NCBI GenBank assembly: GCA_903835005.1
Contig: CAILLK010000102.1
Coordinates: 22,595 to 86,594 of the forward strand
Direction of reading: 5' to 3'
Length of the DNA: 64,000 bases
Source of the DNA: an uncultured Bacteroidota bacterium
GTDB lineage: Bacteria > Bacteroidota > Bacteroidia > Chitinophagales > Chitinophagaceae
Positions 53,901 through 62,910 of the stretch are shown here, one piece after another. The notes below the pieces were generated by a model. That model saw nothing but the letters and a program-made list of their open reading frames with translations. It did no database searches and was not told where the DNA came from. Position 1 is the first letter of the stretch, and each line of letters begins with the position of its first letter. Position numbers and translations under genes: made by a program.

Positions 53901-55057
53901 CTTATGTAGTTGTTGATGTAATCTACAATTTCACGATTTCGGCCAATGGCTGCAGCAATAAGCAGAATGTAGTTGTGGCAGTTAATCCTACACCGAAAAT
54001 GAATCCTCCTTATGTTGCGTCTGTGTGCAGCGGGTCTCCGTTCACTTATCTGCCAACAAGCTACACTCCGGGCTTTACTTATGCTGTAAACCGTTCTTCA
54101 GTTCCTAATATCAATCCGGCTACTTTCTACAAAGCACCTGGCCAGACCGGCGCATTTACTGAAACACTGACTGATAATACACTTGTGCCGCTGACAACCA
54201 ATTACCAGATTAGGTTATCTGTAAACGGATGTACTAATCTTGGTTACCAGGATTTGAGGCTTACAGTTAACCCGGCTCCAGAGGTTCCGTCAATTGTAAT
54301 CTATCCATCAAATTTCAGCCCATGTAACCAGACAATGTTCCAGAATTTTGGAGCAAGCAGTTTGCAGGCTCCTAATGTAGTTTATCATTGGACAGCAACA
54401 AATGCTACTGTTTATGCCGAAGGACAGAATAATCAGAATGCTTTGATCAACTTTGATCATGCCGGAACTTCTGTTATCACGCTGAATTCAAATGTGAGTG
54501 GTTATGGCTGTACGATCAGCAGCAGTTCAATTACTTATAATGTTGGTTCAACAGCAGCAAACAACCCTCAGGTTATCTATTACAACGGCCAGTTTATATG
54601 TCTTACAAATATCAGCTCGTCTTACCAGTGGGGATATGATGATGCATCAACACTTGATTCAACACTGATCGTGGGTGAAATAGACCAGAGTTATTCAAAT
54701 GCTAATCCTGATTTCACTGACAATCATTACTGGTGTATGACTTCAACTCCTGATGGTTGCCTTCAGAAATCTTATTATAACGCACCAACCGGAGTAACTC
54801 AAATACAGGCAGGCGCCGTGGATATGAAGGTATATCCTAACCCTGCATCATCAATAATAAACGTTGAAATTAATTCATCAGTTGTGGGTAAATTAAGCGT
54901 AGAGGTATTGAACATGCTGGGCCAGAAAGTGGCTTCACAGGATGTTGATTACCACAAGGCATCAATCGGAGTAGCAGAATTGCCAGCAGGTGCTTACCTG
55001 GTGGATTGCTACCAGGATGGTGTGAAAATTGCTACAACAAGGTTTATTAAAAATTAA
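50936..55057 (+). CDS. Giant secreted Gly-rich/PKD-like repeat protein with T9SS sorting domain
   Basis: The ATG at 50936 gives a signal peptide ending ASWAQ; an in-frame ATG at 50897 adds 13 residues. The ~1373-residue protein has a cadherin/Ig-like N-terminal part, then a Gly-rich domain at ~180-400 (CGGAGGGASDIRLDG, VVVAGGGGGNGWDSPG) like the ALK/LTK glycine-rich domain. After that come five to six ~85-residue PKD-like repeats (core VCDSAVFSYVPTSGTTGTSF) and a Por sorting domain (KVYPNPASSIINVEI, ending RFIKN). It is probably a surface adhesin or matrix protein. It is followed after 26 bp by an OmpA-family gene. Confidence 0.88.
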   Translation: MKNVKGNRLVRSFLFAGLFLLGAPIASWAQPTFVHGATQTLTVCENSSNNSFGDELTITDPTYGVTETWSIVYGTNPSNGSVSGFPFTSASDGGILTTAGAAPFYTPNTGVYGTDVIQVQVSNGTDTVYTTINVVILPPPSLIIGAIPAVCQGSTSTSISYSALSNVGPTSAVFATSGGGTNTFVVPPLVDTISFDLQGAAGGGDSHSGAPNPGYGGRVQGKLAVTPGHILNFYTGGMGASGSPLGANGGFNGGGNAYYYFFACGGAGGGASDIRLDGTSLTNRVVVAGGGGGNGWDSPGPFAGGAGGNQTAGNSAPNVGGSSANGGNPFTGGAAATYVGWTPGGNGSNGQGGNGSVQGISGGGGGGYFGGGGGIWNGGGGGSSFCSPTLVNSQTYTAGYNIGDGIASINYVIPGTYVITWDAVATYNGFVYDSAVLPSSPIPVAIPSSAPPGTYNGYLKIGNNTCNSSLYSFQVVINPTPTANTVLNQTICNGDTSGTIFFSGSFPSTTYNWTNTIPSIGLPSSGSGDIPSFTVANGSAIPQDALITVTPLLNGCLGAPVSFTMLVNPTPSLTSTLTPPSICDSATFNYLPTSATTGTTFFWARADVYGIIDSPASGAGNPGEILYNNGPDSVTVPYVYTLDANGCSNIETVNVTVYPRPVLSSPLSAPAICNNTVFSYTPASATTGVTFGWNRAAVAGISNAANAGTGNPLETLHNTTTAPVAVHYVYTLSANSCSYTQVVTVTVNPSPTLTSTLSPLPVCDSNAFSYVPASLTTGTTYSWNRPFIVGISNPTAGGTGSVNEYLVNTTAHPVNVTYNYTLTAYGCQNTQSVVVTIYPKPRLSSSLTPSVCDSAVFSYVPTSGTTGTSFNWVRDTVSGISNPAGAGAGNPNETLINTTSHTIVVTYTYTMLANSCPSTENVMLTVNPKPMLSTSLTPSALCDSAVFNYPPASNTAGATFSWSRPYISGIYAVAQTGTGNPDQQLINSTYVVVDVIYNFTISANGCSNKQNVVVAVNPTPKMNPPYVASVCSGSPFTYLPTSYTPGFTYAVNRSSVPNINPATFYKAPGQTGAFTETLTDNTLVPLTTNYQIRLSVNGCTNLGYQDLRLTVNPAPEVPSIVIYPSNFSPCNQTMFQNFGASSLQAPNVVYHWTATNATVYAEGQNNQNALINFDHAGTSVITLNSNVSGYGCTISSSSITYNVGSTAANNPQVIYYNGQFICLTNISSSYQWGYDDASTLDSTLIVGEIDQSYSNANPDFTDNHYWCMTSTPDGCLQKSYYNAPTGVTQIQAGAVDMKVYPNPASSIINVEINSSVVGKLSVEVLNMLGQKVASQDVDYHKASIGVAELPAGAYLVDCYQDGVKIATTRFIKN

Positions 55058-55083
55058 TTTTTTCAACAATTAAATTCGCATAG

Positions 55084-57063
55084 ATGAAAAGAATACTTTT
55101 CTTGTTGATAGCTGCCAATGGAGCATTATCAGCCATCGCACAATCGACTGATACAAAAGCAAAGGCAGATCCGCCTAAACACAAGTGGTTTATGCCGGAT
55201 AGTATGTTGAGCAGATGGGTTATTGATGTTAACCTTATGGGTGGCATGCTGACTCAAAATCTTACTGTTGCCAGCACCACAGGTAATTACACAAATGGAA
55301 TCAATAATAATACCGGTAATCTCTCCTTTAAAAACGGTACCTCTATTGGCGGAGATGCACAAGTGGGTTTCTTCTGTTTCGGTAAAAAATCTCATTTTGG
55401 ATTAGGTACCGGACTTATGTACCTCTACCAGCAGGGAGACCTGAAACTGAATGCTTTTAATGTTCAGTATCAGTCAACCGATAACAACGGCAATACTTTC
55501 AGGCAACTGATTACCGCCGATGCTCCGATTACTGAAAAGATTACTACAACTAACATCAGTATTCCGTTATTGCTGAAGTATAAGAAGCGGTTTACCCGCA
55601 GGTCAGGAGTTTCGGCTGATGCAGGTATCCTTTATAATGTTCAGTTGAAGAACGATTATAAAACAGATGCATCTTTTGATTACCAGGCTATTTACCAGTT
55701 TACAAACCCGCCAAGCGGCTTACCAACTGTATATGATAACAGTCCGGTTCCGAACAGCAATGACTTCCTGATAACCAAAGACCACTACAACGCAACTCAT
55801 CCAGGCGGCAACGTTGCAAATTATTTTGCCAGCGAAGCTGAGCATGGCTATAATGTGGGCTTGGGTTTGAAACCTAACTCCAACTCCGGAAGTGTTTCAT
55901 ACATCACCGGTTCGGTAGGTTTCTTGTTCAGACCAACTTATAATTTGTTCCTTTCAGACTGGTGTTCTCTTAACATTGGCGGTTATTTGCTTTATCAGCC
56001 ATTTACTAATAACGTACCTAACAACTACAAACTGACCAATACTGTTGGAGAATACAACTCATCTTTACAAAGTGTATCTTCAGGTAATGACCTTTCTTAT
56101 GGTGGTAATCTGGGTGTAAGGTTCTACCTGGGCGACCGTAAAGTGCCGCTTACTATTTCTTCTATCGATCAGATGGGACCGTTCACATGCGGATTGTGTG
56201 ATGGTACTATTATGATTCATGGTTTGTATCCCGGCAGGCAGGTTACTGTTCATTATAAAATGAACGGTATTGAGCAGAATGCTTTCAGTGGAATGGTAGG
56301 GCAGGATGGTTCAGTTGAAATTACCGGTCTTTGTGCAGGTACTTATACCGATATCGAAGCATCAATAGGTTCTCACCATGCTTATGGTCCTAATGTTACG
56401 CTGGTTGATCCTGTTGTTAAGATATCTTCACAGAATTCAGTTAATCCTTCAGCTATTGGCAAATGTGATGGTTCTATTTCATTACATGGCTTGTATCCTG
56501 GTCAGCACGCAACTGTATATTACAGTTTCAATGGCGGCCCCCAGGTTGTATTTAATGGTATCGTAGGTTCAGATAATACAGTGAAACTGGATAACCTTTG
56601 CGAAGGCAGCTATACCGGTATTGTAGTATCTATCAACAATTGTACAGCAAACAGTAATTCAGACGTTACACTTACAGCGCCACCGCCACCACCACCTCCT
56701 CCGCCACCTGCTGAGCCAGGTATTGATCCATCTACTCCGATCCTGTTTGATCTTGGTAAAACTCAGATTCATGAGTCTTCACTGGATATCCTTGAAGAGG
56801 CTGTACTGGAACTGAATGATAACAAGAGCTCCTACATCATCATCGATGGTCACACGGATGATATCGGTACTCCTTCATCAAACAGGATCCTTTCTTATAA
56901 ACGTGCTCAGGCAGTTAAAGAATACCTGAAAGAAATGGGTATTGATGAGAAGAGGTTGATTACTGTTGGTCATGGTGAAGAAGAACCAATAGCACCAAAT
57001 ACCACTTCTGAAGGTCGTGCAAAGAACCGCAGGGTTATCATGACTTTGAGGAAACAGAAATAA
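55084..57063 (+). CDS. OmpA-family outer-membrane protein with SprB-like repeats
   Basis: The 659-residue protein has a signal peptide, an N-terminal beta-rich ~340-residue outer-membrane region (QVGFFCFGKKSHFGLGTGLMYLYQQG), two tandem ~87-residue repeats of SprB type (CDGTIMIHGLYPGRQVTVHY and CDGSISLHGLYPGQHATVYY), a Pro-rich linker, and a C-terminal OmpA peptidoglycan-binding domain (YIIIDGHTDDIG, RAKNRRVIMTL). It probably anchors or assists the giant protein encoded upstream at the cell surface; that link is inferred from adjacency. Confidence 0.88.
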   Translation: MKRILFLLIAANGALSAIAQSTDTKAKADPPKHKWFMPDSMLSRWVIDVNLMGGMLTQNLTVASTTGNYTNGINNNTGNLSFKNGTSIGGDAQVGFFCFGKKSHFGLGTGLMYLYQQGDLKLNAFNVQYQSTDNNGNTFRQLITADAPITEKITTTNISIPLLLKYKKRFTRRSGVSADAGILYNVQLKNDYKTDASFDYQAIYQFTNPPSGLPTVYDNSPVPNSNDFLITKDHYNATHPGGNVANYFASEAEHGYNVGLGLKPNSNSGSVSYITGSVGFLFRPTYNLFLSDWCSLNIGGYLLYQPFTNNVPNNYKLTNTVGEYNSSLQSVSSGNDLSYGGNLGVRFYLGDRKVPLTISSIDQMGPFTCGLCDGTIMIHGLYPGRQVTVHYKMNGIEQNAFSGMVGQDGSVEITGLCAGTYTDIEASIGSHHAYGPNVTLVDPVVKISSQNSVNPSAIGKCDGSISLHGLYPGQHATVYYSFNGGPQVVFNGIVGSDNTVKLDNLCEGSYTGIVVSINNCTANSNSDVTLTAPPPPPPPPPPAEPGIDPSTPILFDLGKTQIHESSLDILEEAVLELNDNKSSYIIIDGHTDDIGTPSSNRILSYKRAQAVKEYLKEMGIDEKRLITVGHGEEEPIAPNTTSEGRAKNRRVIMTLRKQK

Positions 57064-57087
57064 TAAATTCAAGTAATTATATCAGAG

Positions 57088-57120
57088 CAGGCTATCCATT
57101 AGGATAGCCTGTTTTGCTTT
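57088..57120 (+). terminator. Terminator after the OmpA-family gene
   Basis: A perfect 10-bp stem CAGGCTATCC/GGATAGCCTG with loop ATTA is followed by TTTTGCTTT. It stands 24 bp after the stop codon. Confidence 0.85.
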
Positions 57121-57446
57121 GTTTGCGTGCTGGAATATATACTCTAATATCCTTTCAGAATGTAGGTCAGGTTATTATTGAATCCATACAACCCCACTGC
57201 TTTATTAATTTGCAGCAACATTAGCTGGTGAAATACCAGTGTGTGGTAGATTGTAATTTGGAGTTTTAAATATCCTGGATGGGTTCTTATCATTTGTTTC
57301 TATCGGGTAATGACCAATATCATTTACCATCTGAATAATCGGTATTTACTGCAATCTTTTTTTGTCTACTTTTGCAACCGGTTACAGAAACTGGTTTTTC
57401 TCTGTAATTCAACTTTATACTTTCAGCTAAATACTTTCGACTTAAT
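57121..57446. promoter_or_regulatory. Upstream region of etfBA
   Basis: No gene is seen in this ~330-bp stretch. A -7 box TACTTTTG lies at 57367-57374, and immediately after it an 8-bp stem AACCGGTT/AACTGGTT followed by TTTTTCT (about 57376-57402) could act as a leader hairpin or attenuator. The evidence for attenuation is only this shape. Confidence 0.45.
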
Positions 57447-58190
57447 ATGAAAATACTAGTTTGTATCTGCCCGGTACCCGATACCACTTCTAAGATTGCT
57501 TTCAGCGATAACAACACTAAGTTTAACAGCCAGGGTGTGACCTACATTCTCAATCCGTATGATGAGTGGTATGCTCTGGTTCGTGCTCTTGAGCTTAAGG
57601 AGGCCGGCAATGCAACTGCGGTTCACCTGGTAACAGTAGGTAAGGCCGATGCCGAACCAATTATCCGCAAGGCGCTGGCCCTGGGAGGCGACGAAGCTGT
57701 AAGGATAGATGCCGAAAGCAGCGAACCTTACTTTGTAGCTGCACAGATTGCTGAATATGCCAAAGGCCAGGGTTATGACCTGGTACTTTGCGGTAAAGAG
57801 TCTATTGATTATAATAACGGCTCTATAGGCGCTATGCTGGCAGAGTTGCTTGATATGAATTACCTTGGTTTTGCAGCTAAGATTGATGTAGCAGGCAACA
57901 TAATTACCGTGAGCCGCGAAATAGATGGTGGAGAAGAAACTGATACCTGCACCTTGCCACTGGTTATCTCTTGCCAGAAGGGTGTTGCTGAAGCGCGTAT
58001 ACCCAATATGAGGGGTATAATGGCTGCACGTACCCGCCCGCTTAAAGTGGTGCCACCAGCCGGTATTGAACCATTGACTACTATAGTGTCTTATGAGATG
58101 CCGCCAGCTAAATCGGGTGTAAAAATGATAGATGCCGACAATATGGATGAACTGGTAGCCCTGCTGCACAGTGAGGCAAAAGTTATTTAA
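57447..58190 (+). CDS. etfB: Electron transfer flavoprotein beta subunit
   Basis: The 247-residue protein shows MKILVCICPVPDTTSKI, YILNPYDEWYALVRALELKE, GYDLVLCGKESIDYNNGSIGAMLAELL and the recognition-loop region ARIPNMRGIMAARTRPLKV. EtfB binds AMP and, with EtfA, carries electrons from acyl-CoA dehydrogenases towards the quinone pool. etfA follows 112 bp downstream in the same direction. Confidence 0.95.
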   Translation: MKILVCICPVPDTTSKIAFSDNNTKFNSQGVTYILNPYDEWYALVRALELKEAGNATAVHLVTVGKADAEPIIRKALALGGDEAVRIDAESSEPYFVAAQIAEYAKGQGYDLVLCGKESIDYNNGSIGAMLAELLDMNYLGFAAKIDVAGNIITVSREIDGGEETDTCTLPLVISCQKGVAEARIPNMRGIMAARTRPLKVVPPAGIEPLTTIVSYEMPPAKSGVKMIDADNMDELVALLHSEAKVI

Positions 58191-58302
58191 TGACTGATTA
58201 GCTCACTGGCTGAATCGGCTATGTAAGATGGATTTCTGCCACGGACCAAATACTTATTAATAAATATTAACGACTTTATACTAAATACAAACTACTCCAA
58301 AT

Positions 58303-59277
58303 ATGTCAGTCCTCGTTTTAGTTGAACATACCAATGGCGTTTTCAAAAAGAAATCGCTGGAAGCTATACAATATGGCGCTCATATAGCCAAGGAAACCGG
58401 TGTCTCGGTTACTGCCGTGGCTATGGGGAATTGTGGCAATGATGCCATGCAGGCACTGGGTGCTTATGGCGCCGCAAAAGTGCTGCATACCACAGATAAC
58501 CGCCTTGATAATTTTAACTCAAATGCCTATACCCGTGTTATGCTTGCTGCCGCACAGAAAGAAAGCGCTAAAGTAATTGTTGGCCTGCACGATACTACAG
58601 GCAAAGCAGTTACGCCACGCCTGGCAGCACGCCTCAAAGCAGGCCTGGTGGCTGGTGCGGTAGGATACCCTGATCTGAGCAAGGGCTTTGTGGTGAAGAA
58701 AAATGTATTCTCTGGCAAGGCTTTTGCATATGTAAATATAACCAGTGATATTAAGGTGATCAACCTGATGCCCAACACTTTCCCGCTTGTGAAAGGGGAG
58801 GGTATCGCAGCGGTTGAAAACCTGGATGTGGTATTTGAAGCTGCTGATTTCTCCATTCAGGTAACGGCGGTAGAAAAGGCTACCGGCTCGGTACCCTTAT
58901 CAGATGCCGAACTCGTAGTATCGGGCGGGCGCGGAATGAAGGGTCCTGAAAACTGGCACATACTCGAAGATCTGGCTAAAGAACTGGGTGCAGCTACTGC
59001 CTGCAGCCGCCCTGTAGCTGACAGCCACTGGCGCCCTCATTTTGAACACGTAGGGCAGACCGGTGGCACCATACGCCCCAACCTGTATATAGCTGTAGGT
59101 ATCTCGGGCGCTATTCAGCACCTGGCAGGCGTGAATGGCTCCAAGACCATTGTGGTTATCAACAAAGACCCGGAGGCGCCTTTCTTCTCGGCAGCCAATT
59201 ATGGCGTACTGGGTGATGCTATGGAGATAGTGCCAAGGCTGACTGAAGCGGTTAAAAAGTTTAAAGCGAACCATTAA
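58303..59277 (+). CDS. etfA: Electron transfer flavoprotein alpha subunit
   Basis: The 324-residue protein has the N-terminal Etf domain (LVLVEHTNGVFKKKSLEAI) and the C-terminal FAD-binding domain: VVSGGRGMKGPENWHILEDLA, CSRPVADSHWRP, GQTGGTIRPNLYIAVGISGAIQHLAG and VINKDPEAPFFSAANYGVLGD. It pairs with EtfB from the gene upstream. The FAD signature is intact. Confidence 0.96.
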   Translation: MSVLVLVEHTNGVFKKKSLEAIQYGAHIAKETGVSVTAVAMGNCGNDAMQALGAYGAAKVLHTTDNRLDNFNSNAYTRVMLAAAQKESAKVIVGLHDTTGKAVTPRLAARLKAGLVAGAVGYPDLSKGFVVKKNVFSGKAFAYVNITSDIKVINLMPNTFPLVKGEGIAAVENLDVVFEAADFSIQVTAVEKATGSVPLSDAELVVSGGRGMKGPENWHILEDLAKELGAATACSRPVADSHWRPHFEHVGQTGGTIRPNLYIAVGISGAIQHLAGVNGSKTIVVINKDPEAPFFSAANYGVLGDAMEIVPRLTEAVKKFKANH

Positions 59278-59300
59278 TACATTAATAAAATATTGTTTAC

Positions 59301-59327
59301 AAAAGCTGGCTCAGGCTGGCTTTTTTT
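59301..59327 (+). terminator. Terminator after etfA
   Basis: A 7-bp stem AGCTGGC/GCTGGCT with two G-T wobbles and loop TCAG is followed by seven T. It lies 24 bp past the etfA stop. Confidence 0.65.
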
Positions 59328-59437
59328 GTGCGTAAATTGGAAGGCCCGGCTGATAAAAAATGCCTAAAACTTCGTTTTAGTGCAGGCGCATGTTTTATTC
59401 TGTGGCTGGTTGTTTTATTTTTATTAAAAAATTAGGC

Positions 59438-60184
59438 ATGATTCTCAAAAACCTATACTTATCCGTTTGTTTATCAGCTTGTTTTTCAGGTGCATGGGCA
59501 CAAAATGCTGATTCTATACTTAGCAGGCATATTGAGGTGATGGGCGGGCTAAAGAACTGGAATAGGGTAAAATCGCTGAAAATAACCGGTAGTCCGAACG
59601 GGGGAGGAGTAAGTTATAAACAAACGCAAATTATAGCCGATGGCAAGGCTATAAGAACAGATATGTTTTTTCATGGCCAGGACAATTTCTCTGTGGGCAC
59701 CCCTGAGGGAGGGTGGAATTATAGGGTTAGTTATCCGAAAGGGGCTCCGATGAAAATAAGCCCGATACCGGCAAGCCAGTTGAAGGCGGTATTGCCGAAA
59801 TTACATATTAAAAGAGATCTTGTTTTAGACAGAACTGCCATTATAAAATCTGAATTTAAAGGAGTGGAGCATATTAATAAAAAGCCCTGCTATGCTTTGA
59901 AAATTACTGATATAGACAATAATGTGGAAACGGCTTATTTTGAGGTAGCTACCGGTTTTATGCTAAGAGAAGTAAAACAGAGCGGCCAGGATGATCAGTC
60001 AGCAGAGACAAACCTGGATTACAGTAATTTTCAAAAGCAGCCATCGGGTATAGTTTATCCGATGACATTAAGGACCGTACAGGGTGAGTTTGTAATCAGC
60101 AGCCTGGAGGTTAATGTGCCGGTAGATGACAGTCTCATAAATACCCACCATGGCACTGTTGTGCCTAAAAATGACAATAGATAA
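59438..60184 (+). CDS. Exported protein, outer-membrane lipoprotein-sorting-like
   Basis: The ATG at 59438 (MILKNLYLSVCLSACFSGAWAQ) gives a signal peptide; an upstream in-frame ATG at 59390 adds 16 residues. The 248-residue protein has the pattern SRHIEVMGGLKNWNRVKSLKITG, then beta-strands (DGKAIRTDMFFHGQDNFSV, CYALKITDIDNNVETAYFEVATGFMLREV), similar to LolA-like or zinc-protease-associated periplasmic proteins in Bacteroidota. Molecular function not established. Confidence 0.7.
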   Translation: MILKNLYLSVCLSACFSGAWAQNADSILSRHIEVMGGLKNWNRVKSLKITGSPNGGGVSYKQTQIIADGKAIRTDMFFHGQDNFSVGTPEGGWNYRVSYPKGAPMKISPIPASQLKAVLPKLHIKRDLVLDRTAIIKSEFKGVEHINKKPCYALKITDIDNNVETAYFEVATGFMLREVKQSGQDDQSAETNLDYSNFQKQPSGIVYPMTLRTVQGEFVISSLEVNVPVDDSLINTHHGTVVPKNDNR

Positions 60185-61056
60185 CGGTAAGCACTGGTTT
60201 ATATTAATTTGCATAGTATGTGATTATTTTCTTTGGTAGTTGATTGCATTTTTGAAACTGATGGTAAACGCACTTCGAATTATTTTGTATCTATGAAACC
60301 GCAAATTCTATAAATTAAAGAAGGTTTTTACCACAAGGGACTCCAAGAAAGTACAAAGGGCACAAAAAATGCGGTATTCAACTATTTGTTATAAGTTATA
60401 AATAAAGGGCACATAGTTTATTTCTCATAAAGTCACTTTCTTTCTTCTTGTGCAGTAAACCTTATCATGAACACCTTTTCGTATATTCTTTAAAGTGGTT
60501 ATCCCATGTTCAAAAAAAATAGCGATGGGATAATGGTATACGCTGAAACCCTTACTGGTGGATGATATAAATAAATATTCTATTATCTCATCTTATCTCA
60601 TTAATTGTGAAATTGGTGAACTGCTCGTGCTGCTTCACAGCATCTTGAAAAAAGGGGGGGAGTATGGGTGTGATAGTAAAAATGTATAAAATTTGAAATG
60701 TACAAAAGCTTTCAGTTGCATAGCTGTAATAGGAATATGATATTTTCAATTGCCTAAATCAGCGAGAATGTTTGGATTTTCAATTTTCAATCGCCTAAAT
60801 CAGCGAGAATGTTTGTGTTCCTGATTCCTGAGCAGGCAAAAAGCCCTTCGGATTACTCAGGATGAAATACTGATTGTTTCATAGTGTAATAAGATGTTAT
60901 CTATGGTTAAATTTGGGTCAAAGTTAAAATTAATGATTGGAAATTCCTAATTATTTAGCATAATTATTTTTTGGAGGAGCCTGTTGCCTCGAGGTATCGG
61001 GATTTTCGAAAAACTGGTGAGATTGTTTTGAGGGGTAGGCGGCACACAAGGCTATG
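60185..61056. other. Non-coding stretch with short repeats
   Basis: No gene was recognised. It holds an ACCACAAGGG-type repeat at 60323-60366 (related to 18276-18318) and a 32-bp direct repeat at 60743-60774 and 60784-60815 (core CCTAAATCAGCGAGAATG). The rest is A/T-rich with no long frame. Confidence 0.65.
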
Positions 61057-61690
61057 CTACGGTCCTTGGCCAGACTTAAAAGCAATATTTATGGCCGCAA
61101 TATCCGGTATCAAATGAAAAAGGTAATCTGGAAGCTTTCTTTTAGTTTTTATTACACCTTCTTCAATGGAGAACAAGTATTCCGGTTCTTTGCTGTAGCC
61201 AGATGTATCAAATAAATCAACCACATCGAAGTATCTGAAATGAGCATTTAAATTTGCAAAACCATCATAATATCTTTGCTTAATCTCACTTTCTGATACG
61301 TAATGCCCGCCATTTTGACCCGGACGGCTACCCTGTGCTTTGCTTATTCAATTGAATTAAGACAAAAATAGATTAGGTGCAGCTATAACCCTTTTTTCTG
61401 AAATACTCCGGCAAGTGCAAGGGTGTAGAATTGAAATTAGTTTTGTAGCAAAAATTCTCATCATTGATTATAGCGCTACTAATTTGATTTTCGAGTTCGT
61501 CAAATGCCATGTTATGCGCCATGGTTTTTGCGTAAATGCTCCGTATTGGTTACTAAGGAACAATGATAATTTTTAAGTAATGGTAATCGTAGTCGAATGG
61601 AAGTAAGCCGGGTGGTACCAATGATTTGGAAAAAGAAGATTTTCCGGAGCCATTGCATCCTGCCACAATTAAAAGTACAGGATCAGACAT
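61057..61690 (-). pseudogene. Decayed zeta-toxin-like kinase gene
   Basis: From an ATG at 61690 the minus strand encodes MSDPVLLIVAGCNGSGKSSF, a zeta-toxin/P-loop kinase start with Walker A GCNGSGKSS. After PFDYDYHYLK two adjacent stops (TAG TAA, near 61528) break the frame. It then continues with MAHNMAFDELENQ and CYKTNFNSTPLHLPEYF, shifts near 61375-61310, and resumes as SRPGQNGGHYVSESEIKQRY to the TAG at 61057. The ~210-codon span fits a full zeta-type protein, so this is a recently broken gene. Confidence 0.82.
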
Positions 61691-61844
61691 TTCCTACTGA
61701 TGTAGTTACATGTGGAGCGATGCTTTTTTTGCCCCGCATACTTTTTTCGTAAACAGCAATCTGCCGCTTAATTTCTGGCATAGCCATTCTCATACCTTCC
61801 AGCAGCCTGGCTATACGTTGTTCGGTATTTGAAGATTTCTTCAT
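61683..61844 (-). CDS. Short ORF upstream of the zeta-like pseudogene, possible antitoxin
   Basis: The 53-residue frame (MKKSSNTEQRIARLLEGMRM at the N-terminus, then a basic helix) ends in a TGA that overlaps the toxin start (ATGTCTGA). This arrangement is typical of antitoxin-toxin pairs. It looks intact while the downstream toxin gene is broken. No family recognised. Confidence 0.55.
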   Translation of the reverse strand: MKKSSNTEQRIARLLEGMRMAMPEIKRQIAVYEKSMRGKKSIAPHVTTSVGNV

Positions 61845-61910
61845 AGTGCAAATTTACGGAAAAACATTATTCTGGTAGTATTACAGGAAAAATGATAGTG
61901 CGTGTGTATT

Positions 61911-61980
61911 ACAAACCGTTGAAACGGTTGAATGTATCCTATTTTCTTTTGCCCACGGTTGAAAACGTGGGCTATGTTAA
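61911..61980. repeat. REP-like element, inverted copy
   Basis: Stem-loops AACCGTTGAAACGGTT (61914-61929) and CCCACG-TT..AA-CGTGGG (61952-61971) repeat the element at 24070-24145 in opposite orientation. The rest of the 445-bp gap up to 62290 is A/T-rich and holds no gene. Confidence 0.75.
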
Positions 61981-62289
61981 TCTGAAGCACCGTGTCATCA
62001 GCCAGCGCACAAAATGGCTTTGCAATTGAGATACTCCGGCTACCACAGTAGGTAAACCTATCAGAGAATTAATATAGTATTTAATTATATTTATAGGTAT
62101 AAATACCCAATTTTACTTTGACATTATTTATTTTATCGAAAAGCTTGTAAATTTGCAAAACACTTATAGCTTGTTTGGAAAAATTAATACTTGCGGTTAG
62201 TATAATACTGATCTGCAAAAAATATTTTTCCATTTTAATTTTGTTCTGTAATTTTATTTTTTCAATTGTATAACCATAAATATAATTAG

Positions 62290-62799
62290 ATGAAACCCAA
62301 ATTCAACTCTTATCTGCTCGCTGCATTTGCGACAATAATGCTTTTCAGTGCTACAACTTGGCTTTCCTGTACTAAGAACATATGTGCTTCTACTACCTGC
62401 TATAATGGTGGAGTTTGTAATAACGGGAAATGTACCTGCGCCACTGGCTATGAAGGCGCAAACTGCAATACGGCATCACGGCAAAAATTTATTTATAATT
62501 GGGATCAAATAGGCTCTGATACAAGCACAACCGGAGCCACACAAACTTATGCTTTAGATATAACGACCGGTGATGATATTACCAGTCTGCAAATTATAAA
62601 TTTCGACAACTACTTTACAGTACCGGTAACTGCAAATGTAAGCAGTGCAGATATGCTTAATATACCATATCAGGTTGTTCAGGGGTATACCATATCAGGT
62701 TCAATCATTTATTTATCCAATGGTAATCTTTCGGTATCGTATTCTGTCATATCTCCTTCTGGGGTAAGCAAAAATATTAAGGCTGTTTGGAATAAATAA
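62290..62799 (+). CDS. Lipoprotein with an EGF-like domain
   Basis: The 169-residue protein has an N-terminal signal with a possible lipobox (WLSC, Cys at residue 27) and then a six-cysteine EGF-like module CASTTCYNGGVCNNGKCTC ending GYEGANC. The ~100-residue C-terminal part is beta-rich and unrecognised. EGF-like modules of this kind occur in Bacteroidota lipoproteins of unknown role. A terminator follows at 62836. Confidence 0.78.
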   Translation: MKPKFNSYLLAAFATIMLFSATTWLSCTKNICASTTCYNGGVCNNGKCTCATGYEGANCNTASRQKFIYNWDQIGSDTSTTGATQTYALDITTGDDITSLQIINFDNYFTVPVTANVSSADMLNIPYQVVQGYTISGSIIYLSNGNLSVSYSVISPSGVSKNIKAVWNK

Positions 62800-62835
62800 G
62801 TTTATTCCCAAACGGCACGTTTTAAAAACAGCATT

Positions 62836-62862
62836 AAAAAAGCCCTTAAAATGGGCTTTTTA
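62836..62862 (+). terminator. Terminator after the EGF-like lipoprotein gene
   Basis: Stem AAAAGCCC/GGGCTTTT with a 7-nt loop, continuing into a T-rich tail. Confidence 0.85.
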
Positions 62863-62910
62863 TATTTATTATTCTTTCTGGCTAAGTATTAAATGAAGTG
62901 TGTTTATCAT

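Noticed and set aside
60743..60815. Two 32-bp direct repeats that could suggest a CRISPR remnant
   Set aside because: Only two copies with a 9-bp gap, no array, no cas genes; best treated as a simple local duplication.
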